Positions 25,338-39,283 of a stretch of 64,000 nt of DNA are shown piece by piece. Made by a program: the position numbers and the translations under genes. The stretch comes from Allolobophora icterica (lineage: Eukaryota; Annelida; Clitellata; Crassiclitellata; Lumbricidae). The notes under the pieces are model-generated. The model was given only the letters and a program-made list of their open reading frames with translations. It was not told the DNA's origin and did no database searches. The stretch spans positions 6,153,222 to 6,217,221 of the forward strand of contig OY744605.1 in NCBI GenBank assembly GCA_963556255.1, in the 5' to 3' direction. Position 1 is the first letter of the stretch. The number at the start of each line of letters is the position of its first letter.

Positions 25338-25735
25338 CAGGGGCGTAACTTTGGTATAAAAAGTGCGGGTACCAATGACTAAGATAACAACCATAAGGCA
25401 GAGAGTGAGGATGATGTCAGATATCAGTGGCGCCTGCCGCCTTTGGGCCGGTCAGTCTGTCGGGTGACCTGTGTGGCTGAAAGTCTGCCTGTCTGATTGC
25501 CTGTGACTCAGTTCGTCTGCCTCTCGGTATACCTGCGTATCTAAGTAATTTCGTACTTTTGTGGCACATATTCCTCATTCTGTCTACAAATACGACGCAA
25601 GACGGAGACTACGATCTCTGGAAAGGCACAATAATGAAACATTGATTGGCATTGTTTAGAAAGTGGGGGTACGGTACCCCAGTCTAAAAAGTATGGGCAC
25701 GGGCACCCCTCGTACCCCTACAAATTACGCCTATG
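25338..25735. mobile_element. hAT-like MITE, 398 bp, nested in piggyBac
   Basis: The left end is CAGGGGCGTAACTTTGGT and the right end, complemented, is CATAGGCGTAATTTG. The flanks ATACCCTG and ATGGCCTG agree at six of eight bases. It splits the piggyBac coding sequence between the VDLAD-like and VVNGYLNYKSLN segments. It is the same family, in opposite orientation, as the element at 26999-27197. Confidence 0.82.
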
Positions 25736-26364
25736 ATGGCCTGGACACAACAGTGGTGAATGGCTACTTGAATTACAAGTCTCTCAACAGGGACACCAAA
25801 ATAACACATTTGAAGTTCAGACAGCAAGTGGTCCATGGTCTCAAAGGTACTTATACTTTCAGAAAGAATACTTTTCCGACTTTTCCATCAAGAGAAAGGC
25901 GTCTCCAGTGATAATACATGATGATTTGCCTCACATCATGCCAAACAGAAAGAGGTGCAAACCTTGTCACAGGAGGGGCAAAGATAACCGGTCAAGATTT
26001 CATGGTGCTACCTGTAGTGTTGCTCTGTGTTTGCAACGTGACCGTAACTGTTTCATCGAGTTCCACACTAACTAACTACCATAACTGTGCAATTAAATCC
26101 ATTGCTACATGATCAATGATCGTAATCTGACATTTAACCAACACAGTCCAACAATTTTCAAGACTGCTACAAAAATGTACTTTTACTGCCTAACGGACAA
26201 TGGGACATATTTGTCCCATAGAATAAAAGTAGCCACATTGCAAATGTGTACTACTAAGCATCAAATAAACTACATTATGTTGACAGGAGAACCCTAGACA
26301 ATGTACTTGTGTTAGTTTTGAACATTTTGCAAACAAACAAAAATCTTGTCCCTTAGAGGGTTGA

Positions 26365-26950
26365 TAGGGCATTCTAGTTATAAATACGTATTTACAAATA
26401 ACGCGTTTAAACCCTTCATAACAGCTGGCGTCACAAGGGTTGGTGTCACCCAGTGCGGTAACTCATGGTGTCATCCCCATGGACCTCCTCCTTTACCAGA
26501 CCATACAATAGCCCACTCCCATCATAAGTAGGCCTAATGTTTTTATACTAGGCTTAATGTTACTCGTAAATCGTAATTCCTGTATAATTGGTAATAGTAT
26601 ATAGTGACATAAACAACTAGTAGAATTAAAATTACAAATGCGCATTTTATTTCATTTTTTATTTTAATCATTTACCATTAGACAATCATTTTGGTGTCAC
26701 CCCTCTGAAGGTGTCACCCGGCCGCAGTAAGGCCCGTTCCCCCAGCACCCCTCTGACTAGTGACGCCACTGCTTCATAAGTTAATCAAAATTGCGGAACT
26801 GTAAATAAAAATCTCCAAGATATTACAGCCACACAAAAGTTGTAAAAGAGACAAATATTTAACGGCTTTATTATAGCCTCTATATGATATTAGGTCAGAA
26901 TCCCGGAAGGGTCAGGAATGTAGGCCAATGGCCCAATAGGCTAGGCCTAT
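26365..26950. other. Intergenic sequence, no gene
   Basis: Nothing coding is recognisable. GTCACCC-type direct words recur near 26430 and 26690-26730 but do not form a clear element. Confidence 0.4.
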
Positions 26951-26998
26951 ACTCCGACAAACATCATATCCATCCTACGAACTCACCAAAGCCTCGAG

Positions 26999-27197
26999 CA
27001 CAGGCGTAATTTGTGGGGGGTACGAGGGGTACCCGTACCCCCCACTTTTTGGACTGGGGGTACCGTACCCCCCACTTTTTGAACGATGCCGGTAAATATT
27101 TTATTACTGTGCCTTCCCAGAGATCGCAATCTCCGCCTTGCTTCATGTGTGTGAGAAGTTGGTACCCCCCACTATTTAGACCAAAGTTACGCCCCTG
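26999..27197. mobile_element. hAT-like MITE, 199 bp, perfect target duplication
   Basis: It is flanked by GCCTCGAG (26991-26998 and 27198-27205). The ends CACAGGCGTAATTTG and CAGGGGCGTAACTTTGG (complement) match the element at 25338-25735. Confidence 0.92.
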
Positions 27198-27223
27198 GCC
27201 TCGAGAACCTCTTGCTACCTATC

Positions 27224-27774
27224 CATGGGCGGCGATCTAGGGTGGTCGCGGGGGACATGACCACCACCTTTAGGAGTGGGGGGACACGCCTTACATCTGT
27301 CCCTCCCAAAAAGGCCAACAAATGTAATTGCGTGTGAGGGTTTTCACAACCTTTTTTGACCAGACGAGATAAAAATAAAAATTTTCAGCAGAATTGTCCC
27401 CCTCCCGAAAATTATGAGAAAGTAAGAAGAAATTCGTAAGAAAAGTTCTAGATTTTTAGAATTTTGTGTTGGGAGAAAAATTTCCAAAAAAGTCTAACAA
27501 TGGGGAAGACGTTTGTGAAAAGGTAAGCAAAACACTACAGAATCATTTGTGGGGGACCCTTCAAAAAGTCGTAAAAGAGGTGAATGACTAAAAAAAACTT
27601 TAAAAAGGTTATCAACTTTTTTGGGAGATGTATTAATCTTAGAATTTTTAGAAAAGTCTCTTGTGGAAAAAAATTTTTTTGGGGCATGAATTCCTAAAAA
27701 AGACCATCGACCAGACCATGGCCGACTTTGCCCCCCCCCCCCCCACCACCTCTCAGACAAGATCGCCGCCACTG
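27224..27774. mobile_element. hAT-like element, 551 bp
   Basis: The inverted ends share GGCGGCGATCT after CATG or CAGT. The flanks TACCTATC (27216-27223) and TATCTATC (27775-27782) agree at seven of eight bases. There is a poly-C run near the right end and no transposase motif. Confidence 0.88.
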
Positions 27775-28060
27775 TATCTATCCACAGGTCTTTCACTCAG
27801 AACTGAAAACACTGCTATTTCACAAATCACATCCTAAGCCATCATCTTTCCCTTATCTCCCTCATCACTCCAAGTCGAAGCACCAACCGCGGTACCAGTC
27901 TGACTGTCTGCCTCCCTGGCCCTCAGGATCTGGTACCGATTAATTTTGACCCTTCTGGCTATAGATTTGTTTTGAGTAAGCGCCTGTAAATAACCTGGTT
28001 CCCGCGACTCCGCTTGTGGGCGTTGTATAAATCTCGAGATTACGATTACGATTTATAATT

Positions 28061-28858
28061 TTGAGTAGCTGTGTCCTGTGCGTTTCTTCGGAGGTCTCGC
28101 TATGGGGTCAAGGACTAATTGTACACAGGACTGGAAAGTCCTCATTACACGTCTCTTGCAACCGATCTGTGGACCTACTTGACATATCAGGACAACCCCT
28201 CTAACATGACGTGGCACTCCTAAATAAACACATTTAGAAATGTGGACTTTGCGATTACGTCGTGTGACTAATTGGAGCGCCTATGCACCACACCGGATAT
28301 GCAATTATTTTGCACGCGTTTCCATTCCTGCATGTATATAGATTTCTTGCTGCGACGATTTCCAGGATAAATACTTGGATCGATCCTCCACAGGACTAGA
28401 TGAGCCTTTCTAAATGTCGTGTGACGCGTTGGAGCGCTTATATACCACAGCGCCTCTGGCGAACAGGAAGCATCGCGGCTTTTTTACGTAACAAATACAA
28501 GAAAATCCATAGATTTAATTAGCTTATTATATCTATGAGAAAATCGTATTAAACCTATGAATAAAAATCTAAGAATAATTGTGGTTCAGTCTTACAGATT
28601 AAAGAGGAAAAGCAATTCGGCACGCCTAGGCTATGCACCGAATATACAATTTTGGCACGAGTTTCCATTCCTGTATAATATAATGGATTCCTTGCGTGTT
28701 AGGTCGGAAATCTTTCATTATCGCTCAGCCATCATGTTAGCAGCGTGATGAAATAGTATCGTAAATAACGTTGTCACCTGAATAATCAACTATTGTTTTT
28801 AGTTGGTTGTCGATTTTTTAGTTGTTCAGATTTAAAACGAAGGCTTATTTGTGTTTAG
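28061..28858 (+). promoter_or_regulatory. Upstream region of the EXOG gene with a partial tandem duplication
   Basis: About 70 bases beginning CTATGCACC and containing GTTTCCATTCCTG occur at 28281-28352 and again at 28630-28700, with related TTGGAGCGC words at 28270 and 28430. No TATA box or start site can be assigned. The region is called upstream regulatory only because it abuts the first exon. Confidence 0.3.
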
Positions 28859-33858
<5,000 letters not shown>

Positions 33859-34570
33859 AACTGTGTGTAGGTTACTTTTTACCAATCAAGGGGAACACGC
33901 ATTCACTGAAGTAACATTGTTATGTTGCCTGAGACATTTTGGTATTGCCCTGCATGTCCTCTTTTAAAGTCCATTCAATGTAGGATAGATTTGTGTAAGG
34001 GGATGTTAATTTTTTATTGCGTTTTCTACAATATTGTTTTCAAGAAGAAGAATAACACTGTCTAGGCCATTTGTACCCCTGGAGGTACAATACGTTTGCA
34101 TCTGGATCACTTTTAACTGTTGAACATGCAAATATCAGAGTCACATTTTCACTTTGCTTAAAAAAGTTGGTATTGCCACTCTGTGTTCTTTTGAAAAGGC
34201 ATTTCAACATTGTATAGATTTGCAAATGACAGGTCACATTTTACGTTGCTTGGAAACTTTGGTATCACCCGATGTGTCATTTTCAATAAGCTGTTCAATA
34301 TGATACAGATAAAAATTCAAAGTCACATTTCACATTGCTTGAAAAATGTTTTATCTCCCATTTTACATTGCTTGGAAAATTTGGTATCACCGAATGTGTC
34401 AACTTTAAGAAGACTTTCAACATGGTATAGATTTACAAATGTCAGTGTCGCAGTTGACAGTATACTATATCACCCGTGCGTGTTATCCATAAAAGACAGT
34501 TCAACACAGTATAGCTTTGTATAAGAGAACATTAATTTTTATTAGCTTTTCTACACTGTTGTTTCCAAAA
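33859..34570 (+). repeat. EXOG 3-prime flank with diverged ~85-bp repeats
   Basis: Five to six diverged units carry TTCAACATTGTATAGATTTG, CACATTTTACATTGCTTGG and TTTGGTATCACC in order, with starts near 33972, 34120, 34203, 34291, 34418 and 34501. A polyadenylation site could not be chosen. Part of this is probably 3-prime untranslated sequence. Confidence 0.6.
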
Positions 34571-34710
34571 ACGTATATTTCTCATTTATGTGTTCACACT
34601 TTTTTAAATGATTGAATTGTTTCTGTAGGAACTTTGCTAGTATCGAACTGCACTTGTCAAAAATCTCTGTAAATTCTGATCTTCTGAATATACGCTTAAC
34701 TTTGCTATAA

Positions 34711-35142
34711 GGGGCCGTCCATATATTACGTACGCAAAAATTCGGGAAAATTGGACCCCCCGTCCGCAAGCGTACTTTCTTCCCCACCCCCACCCCCCCC
34801 CGCGTACGTACGCTTGACGCACCCCCCACCCCCGAGAAGACCAGCTGCAGAAAGTGTCTCTCTGCACTTTAGGCCAGATTGAAGGATGAGTGAGGGCCAA
34901 TATAGACAAATTATAGGTGTCTTGTTCACAGCACAGAATAACTGCACATGGCTTTTATATAATGTAATAAAATGCCATTGGACGACTATAGGACAATACA
35001 GAGTTATAATGTGGACATAGAGTTATAGAAATTTATTTTTCGTACGTACACATTTTGTCCCCTCCCCCCCCCGTCCGCACCCGTACGCAAAATCGCCAAA
35101 ATCCGACCCCCCTAAGTGCTTACGTAATATGTGGATGGCCCC
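34711..35142. mobile_element. MITE with GGGGCC ends and TAA duplications, PIF/Harbinger-like
   Basis: The left end is GGGGCCGTCCATATATTACG and the right end, complemented, is GGGGCCATCCACATATTACG. TAA flanks both sides (34708-34710 and 35143-35145). A 3-bp TWA duplication is typical of Harbinger. The interior has C-rich tracts and paired CGTACGTAC words. No transposase. Confidence 0.75.
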
Positions 35143-35145
35143 TAA

Positions 35146-35690
35146 AGGGTCATCCACGAAGAAGATCTTTGAAAGTTACCTACTTTTGACCCCTGTCTTT
35201 CCCTTGTCCACATTTTGACATTACACATCCCTCCCTTGTCCAGAAGTCCGCACTTCCAATGTAATCAGCTTTTTCAGAGAGAAGCTGCTTATAAAGCGGG
35301 TTTTATTGAGGACGAGAAAGCTTGGAAGGCAGAGGACTGGGATGGATTAGGGGTACAGCAATTAGGTCTAGCTTACTCTGTTGATTTTCCAGGGTTAGCT
35401 TAACTGTGCTATGGGGTGGTGAACTCTACTGCTGTAGTGTGGCGCAGAATGACTGCGAACGTCCGTATTTAGGCATAGCACCCTGTCCATTTAAACTCAT
35501 TCAGGTGGTCCCTCTTGATGGAGTACCTCTAAACGACTGTGGTGATCTTGTGTCAAGTCTTCCATTATAGGTGAACAGAGACTTACATTTGAGCTGTTGT
35601 TGTTGTGATTGCCATACACGTAATTAGGTTTGGTATCGGTATTGATATTATGGTTCTTTGTTTTGTTTTACGAACTGTTAACATACAGTG
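35146..35690. other. Intergenic sequence, no gene
   Basis: AAAGGGTCATCCACGAAG at 35144 resembles the terminus of another short DNA element but has no partner. Nothing else is recognisable. Confidence 0.4.
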
Positions 35691-35691
35691 T

Positions 35692-35910
35692 GGGGCGTGG
35701 AGGCCAATTGGTTAGAATGCTCGGCCTGTAATGCGGAGATTATAGGTTTGTTTTACCTTGCCCGAGGCAGGTACTATGTGTAGGCATCTTGGGCAAGTCC
35801 TTCACTCACAATTGCTCAGCGGCATCGATGTTCTATCGCACGGTCAATGTGTGCACTTCTGAACTTTAGAAGGAAGACAATATCAATTACAGTTGTATTG
35901 TATTTTATAT
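35692..35910 (+). mobile_element. tRNA-derived SINE fragment
   Basis: A tRNA-like head with the A-box-like GCCAATTGGTTAGAATGC is followed by a weak B-box. Then comes CATCTTGGGCAAGTCCTT, a motif of V-type SINE bodies. The tail is TTACAGTTGTATTG. No coding. Confidence 0.55.
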
Positions 35911-36289
35911 ACAGTATAGCATCTAATGATTTGTCAATATTTGTTTATGGTCTCGTGTTTTGATAACAAACAATGACTTTCTACAAAATAATGAAGCCTA
36001 ACGTGTTCTTTGATATGAAGAAGAATGTCGACGTTTCATTTGTAGATACAGTTTGACATTCTGCCAACAATCCTCTTCTGAAGGTCTTTGCACCCAAGTG
36101 TAGTGTGTTGATTGCCAAATGTGCGTGGGCGAGGTTTCTCTTTGTGAATTTGCTGTAGGCCCAAGCGCACGCTCGTTGTAAGGTTCAATGCAACAGTACA
36201 AAACGTTCATTAGGTTCTGTTAAGCTAAAATAAGAATATCGATCAGGCTACAGTTCATAAGGCCTTTTATCTTTGCGGTCGTAGATAAG

Positions 36290-36480
36290 AAGAGCAGCTA
36301 ACTTGAGGGGCAACCATGGGTATGACGTGTTGACGACTTCATTTTCTTAGCCCTCGGCATATAAGGGCGGGTAGCCAGTCTTCTCCCTCGCCGTCTCATC
36401 TTCCAACCGATAGCGTGCGGTCAGTGTACTCCTTATAGCCGAGTTGGGTAGAAGGTGCAGGGTGGAGCAGAAATGTCGAA
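36290..36480 (+). repeat. SINE-like dispersed repeat, copy 3 of 3
   Basis: It matches 5690-5880 and 14721-14910: AACCATGGGTATGA, TTAGCCCTCGGCATATAAGG, GTGTACTCCTTATAGCC and GAGTTGGGTAGAAGG. Confidence 0.5.
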
Positions 36481-36494
36481 ACAAATTTCTGGTA

Positions 36495-37305
36495 TGCGGA
36501 CGTTTGGTCAAGCGGACTGTTCGTCAAGAGGACTGTTGATCAAGGGTCCTTTCGTCAAGAGGACGGTTGATCAAAAAATCGTCCGTTGACCAATCGTCCG
36601 TTATAAAGCAATCAATGAGGTTGTTCAAGAAATATTTGTATAAACGTTTTATAAAGTTGATAGTTTAATGTAATGGCTTAATTAATCGGTCGGTTCGTCT
36701 GTCTAGGGATAATTAGTGGTCGTCCATTTTAAAGGGTTATCGTATATCTGTGCTAGTGCAGTTGTTTGTACTGATAAGAGAACTGACATGTTTTAAAAGT
36801 GTCTAAAATTCACGTATATCGTATCACTCCATATTAAATTTTGTTTTATTTGTGTATGGGCTACGTTTTTTTGCGAAGTCTTCGTTGCTGTGCATGTAAA
36901 GATGCCTGGTTTTGTAATGGCTTAATTGGTCGGTCGGTTCGTCTGTCTAGGGATAATTAGTGGTCGTCGATTTCTGTTATCAGTTGTTTGTACTGATAAG
37001 AGAACTGGCATATTTTAAAAGCGTCTCTTATATCGAAAATTTTTGTGGATGTTCTCATGGCACGTGCGCAATAGTCTAGAGGTTAGCGTGTTGGACTGCC
37101 AACCGAGAGGTCGGGGGTTCAAATCCCCGCCAGGGCAGAAATTAGGGATAATTAGTGGTCGTCGATTTCTCTTATCAGTTGTTTGTACTGATAAGAGAAC
37201 TGGCATATTTTAAAAGCGTCTCTTATATCGAAAATTTTTGATCAACAGTCCTCTTGACGAACAGTCCGCTTGACCAATCGTCCGTTGACCAAACGTCCTA
37301 GAACC
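36495..37305. mobile_element. Composite inverted-repeat element
   Basis: The left end (36495-36545: GGACGTTTGGTCAA, GCGGACTGTTCGTCAA, GAGGACTGTTGATCAA) recurs reverse-complemented at about 37241-37295. Between them, a ~95-bp segment starting GGGATAATTAGTGGTCG is directly repeated at 36951-37045 and 37146-37240 with a poorer copy near 36708. The flanking TAATGGCTTAATT...GGTCGGTCGG is also repeated (36671, 36918). No coding capacity. The ends resemble terminal repeats of a DNA transposon, but the superfamily is unknown. Confidence 0.65.
37061..37136 (+). repeat. tRNA-like segment, plus copy
   Basis: It contains A-box-like TAGTCTAGAGG, B-box GGTTCAAATCC and a fully paired T arm (CGGGG...CCCCG). 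The candidate anticodon stem around CTGCCAA is mispaired, so a functional tRNA is unlikely. It is better read as a SINE head. Confidence 0.55.
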
Positions 37306-37314
37306 AAATTTCTG

Positions 37315-37391
37315 CCCTGGCGGGGATTTGAACCCCCGACCTCTCGGTTGGCAGTCCAACACGCTAACCTCTAGACTATTGCGCACGTGCC
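37315..37391 (-). repeat. tRNA-like segment, inverted copy
   Basis: An almost exact reverse complement of 37061-37136. The two face each other across about 180 bases and could pair as a long hairpin. Confidence 0.6.
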
Positions 37392-37399
37392 ATGAGAAC

Positions 37400-37945
37400 A
37401 TCCACAAAAAATGACCTACTTCTGGCCGCATCCTTTCCATTGTCCGTATCTGTTTAACCATTCCTCTGCAAACACGTCCATAGTGAGTCGGTGACTTCTT
37501 GCAGGTTGAACCAAAGCAGAAATCAATGATAATGTGACTAATTTATAGCAAACTGATCCGAAACATCGCATCATAGGCGAAATTGCGTAGGTTTCCTTTA
37601 ATTACAGACGGCGAGTTAGAGGACTGGCCACCCTCCGTCACAGCCATAGATTTCACACAAATGAGCTGTAACCCTGTAACACCGTGGCATCGCGCTGTGA
37701 AGCTGCATTACTCTAACCGAGCATTATCACTAATTGAGCCTAACTGAACTCTGGCCTGGCGGCGCGATTAATCACTCCTTTGTGGCACTCGTTTGGATAG
37801 TCTCCGTTATTTAAGCCACTAGGAGATCAATCACTTAATGTTTTGGGACAATCAGGTAGTTCCGACTAGGTCAATTGAAACACAATGAAATGGTTGAAAG
37901 CTGTGGTTTCACTGACCTACGTCACCGTTATTGTCATGGCGTCTA
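37400..37945. other. Intergenic sequence, nothing recognised
   Basis: No gene, RNA or repeat could be supported. Confidence 0.4.
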
Positions 37946-38230
37946 CCCGAATCGCCGAATCCCGAATCGCCGAAAGCCCTTAAACTGCAAAATCCGCCGA
38001 ATCGCCGAAAGCAGTTTTCTACCAGGCGGGCGATTTGCCGAAAACCAATGCCGACTCGAATCGCCGAATCCCGAATCGCCGAAAGCCCTTAAACTGCAAA
38101 ATCGGCCGAATCGCCGAAAGCAGTTTTCTACCAGGCGGGCGATTTGCCGAAAACCACTGCCGAGACTCGAATCCCGAATCGCCGAAAGTGATCAGAGTTC
38201 GATATCCCGAAAGCTAGTGCACAGAATCTG
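37946..38230. repeat. 109-bp minisatellite, CGAATCGCCGAA arm
   Basis: Two and a half units share CCGAATCCCGAATCGCCG, CCCTTAAACTGC and CAGGCGGGCGATTTGCCG, about 109 bases apart (37972 and 38081). Confidence 0.85.
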
Positions 38231-38275
38231 GCGGGCGGAAAGTAAAGTAGTAATAATAATAATAATAATAATTTG

Positions 38276-38600
38276 GGCGATTCGGGATTCGGCGATTCGC
38301 TACGAAGAGAATTTTCGGCGATACGGCCATTCTTCACAAAATAGTTTCGGCGAATCGGCGGCAATACGATTTCGGCGATTCGGGATTCGGCGATTCGCTA
38401 CGAAGAGCATTTTCGGCGATACGGCCATTCTTCACAAAATAGTTTCGGCGAATCGGCGGCAATACGATTTCGGCGATTCGGCGATTCGCTACGAAGAGTA
38501 TTTTCGGCGATACGGCCATTCTTCACAAAATAGTTTCGGCGATTCGGCGGCAATACCATTTCGGCGATTCGGGATTCGGCGATTCGCTACGGCACCATTG
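38276..38600. repeat. 98-bp minisatellite, TTCGGCGATTCG arm
   Basis: Three units, with GCTACGAAGAG at 38299, 38397 and 38488 and a final GCTACG at 38586. Spacings are 98, 91 and 98. The core word is the reverse complement of the core in the left arm, with a short (TAA)n between the arms. Confidence 0.85.
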
Positions 38601-38662
38601 TCATCGCACTGGTAATCTCGGACAACTAGAGCGTCATATCAGAAGTCCAGCGATAGTAAGCT

Positions 38663-38991
38663 ATCGGAATCTCCTAACTTCTATGGCGCCACTCGAAGGC
38701 CTAGCTCAGGACACCAGCCTATTCAAGAGCGCTACGGTCAAATCAGAGGGGGTTCCAGAGGGCAGTCCAAAGGACTCCCTGGAGCCGCCGTCAGTCGGTA
38801 ATTCCTTATCGACTGACTCCATGGACTATAGGAACTTAGGAAGTGAAGCAAATCCGGTTACCAGAAGACCAGGAAGAGAAGGAGGCACGGATCTACTATG
38901 GCGGGTTTCATTTAGGTCGAGAAAGATTGGAATGCAGAGGACAGGATGGATCAGGGAAGGAATTCGTGACGAGGTGAGGATTGCGTTTTGA
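38663..38991 (+). other. Exon-like open segment, unassigned
   Basis: An open frame from ATG 38683 reads MAPLEGLAQDTSLFK, then SEGVPEGSPKDSLEPPSVGN, and ends at TGA 38989-38991. The APLE..AQ/HDTSLF core is also encoded at about 56890-56937 and 62890-62935, next to the satellite. It may be a host exon, a gene fragment spread by duplication, or a repeat with chance coding. No domain is recognised. Confidence 0.3.
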
Positions 38992-39029
38992 GTAGAAGAC
39001 ATGGCAGGTGATAGAGTAACCTGAGGAAT

Positions 39030-39160
39030 ATGTCTTATATGTGGACTTATTTTCTGGTTATTGATCTGATTACAGATTGGTTTTGGTGCGCCATTGGTTG
39101 AAGTCTTGTGCATTAGACACCGGCGCGATAGAAGTTATTAATTGCAATTACAATTTTTAG
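39030..39160 (+). repeat. CR1-like 3-prime end, family B
   Basis: GATTGGTTTTGGTGCGCC, TTGTGCATTAGACACC and GATAGAAGTT are shared with 33290-33378 and 43795-43865. Confidence 0.6.
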
Positions 39161-39283
39161 ATGGTGGGTGGGTGAGTAGCGATATTGGTGGAGGATCTGG
39201 AAAGTTGTGTCTGCGTGTCACATTATCCATTTATCCTGCAATAGTTGTGATCGACTATCAAAGTTTCATAGCTTGGGCGCAAC

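Larger units (their letters stand above)
24307..26360 (+). mobile_element. Decayed piggyBac element with two nested insertions
   Basis: The element starts CCCTCTAAGGG after TTAA (24303-24306). It ends with CCCTTAGAGGG before TTGA (26361-26364), a one-base decay of the TTAA duplication that defines piggyBac. The interior holds broken piggyBac transposase. A catalytic-core-like segment lies at 25095-25260 (SIDIRQKGSAEEVVINIP, then in a shifted frame YMGGVDLAD-like residues). A distal segment lies at 25735-25855 (VVNGYLNYKSLN, THLKFRQQVVHGL). A cysteine-rich end lies at about 25925-26090 (RKRCKPCHRRGK, CSVALCLQRDRNCF). The perfect palindrome TGGGACATATATGTCCCA stands at 24321 and 24808, and a one-base variant at 26201. 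Two smaller elements at 24412 and 25338 are inserted inside. Stops and shifts make it non-coding. Confidence 0.88.
26951..28060 (+). pseudogene. CR1 carboxy-terminal fragment split by two DNA elements
   Basis: Removing the insertions at 26999-27197 and 27224-27774, together with one copy of each target duplication, joins a CR1 tail. TNSPKPREPLATYPQ is interrupted twice and continues as VFHSELKTLLFHKSHP at about 27783-27840. It ends with the CR1-type terminus GGGCGTTGTATAAATC, then GATTACGATTACG, near 28018-28050. The RT catalytic part is absent. The order of events is CR1 first, the two DNA elements afterwards. Confidence 0.78.

Noticed and set aside
27013..27240. Plus-strand frame over 27013-27240
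   Set aside because: It lies almost entirely within a non-coding hAT-like MITE.
37061..37136. Functional tRNA with GCC anticodon
   Set aside because: The T arm and box elements are good, but the anticodon stem around CTGCCAA is mispaired and an inverted copy lies next to it, so a SINE or transposon origin is more likely.
37015..37461. Minus-strand frames reading FCPGGDLNPRPLGWQSN
   Set aside because: They are the antisense translation of the tRNA-like segment, a common false prediction.
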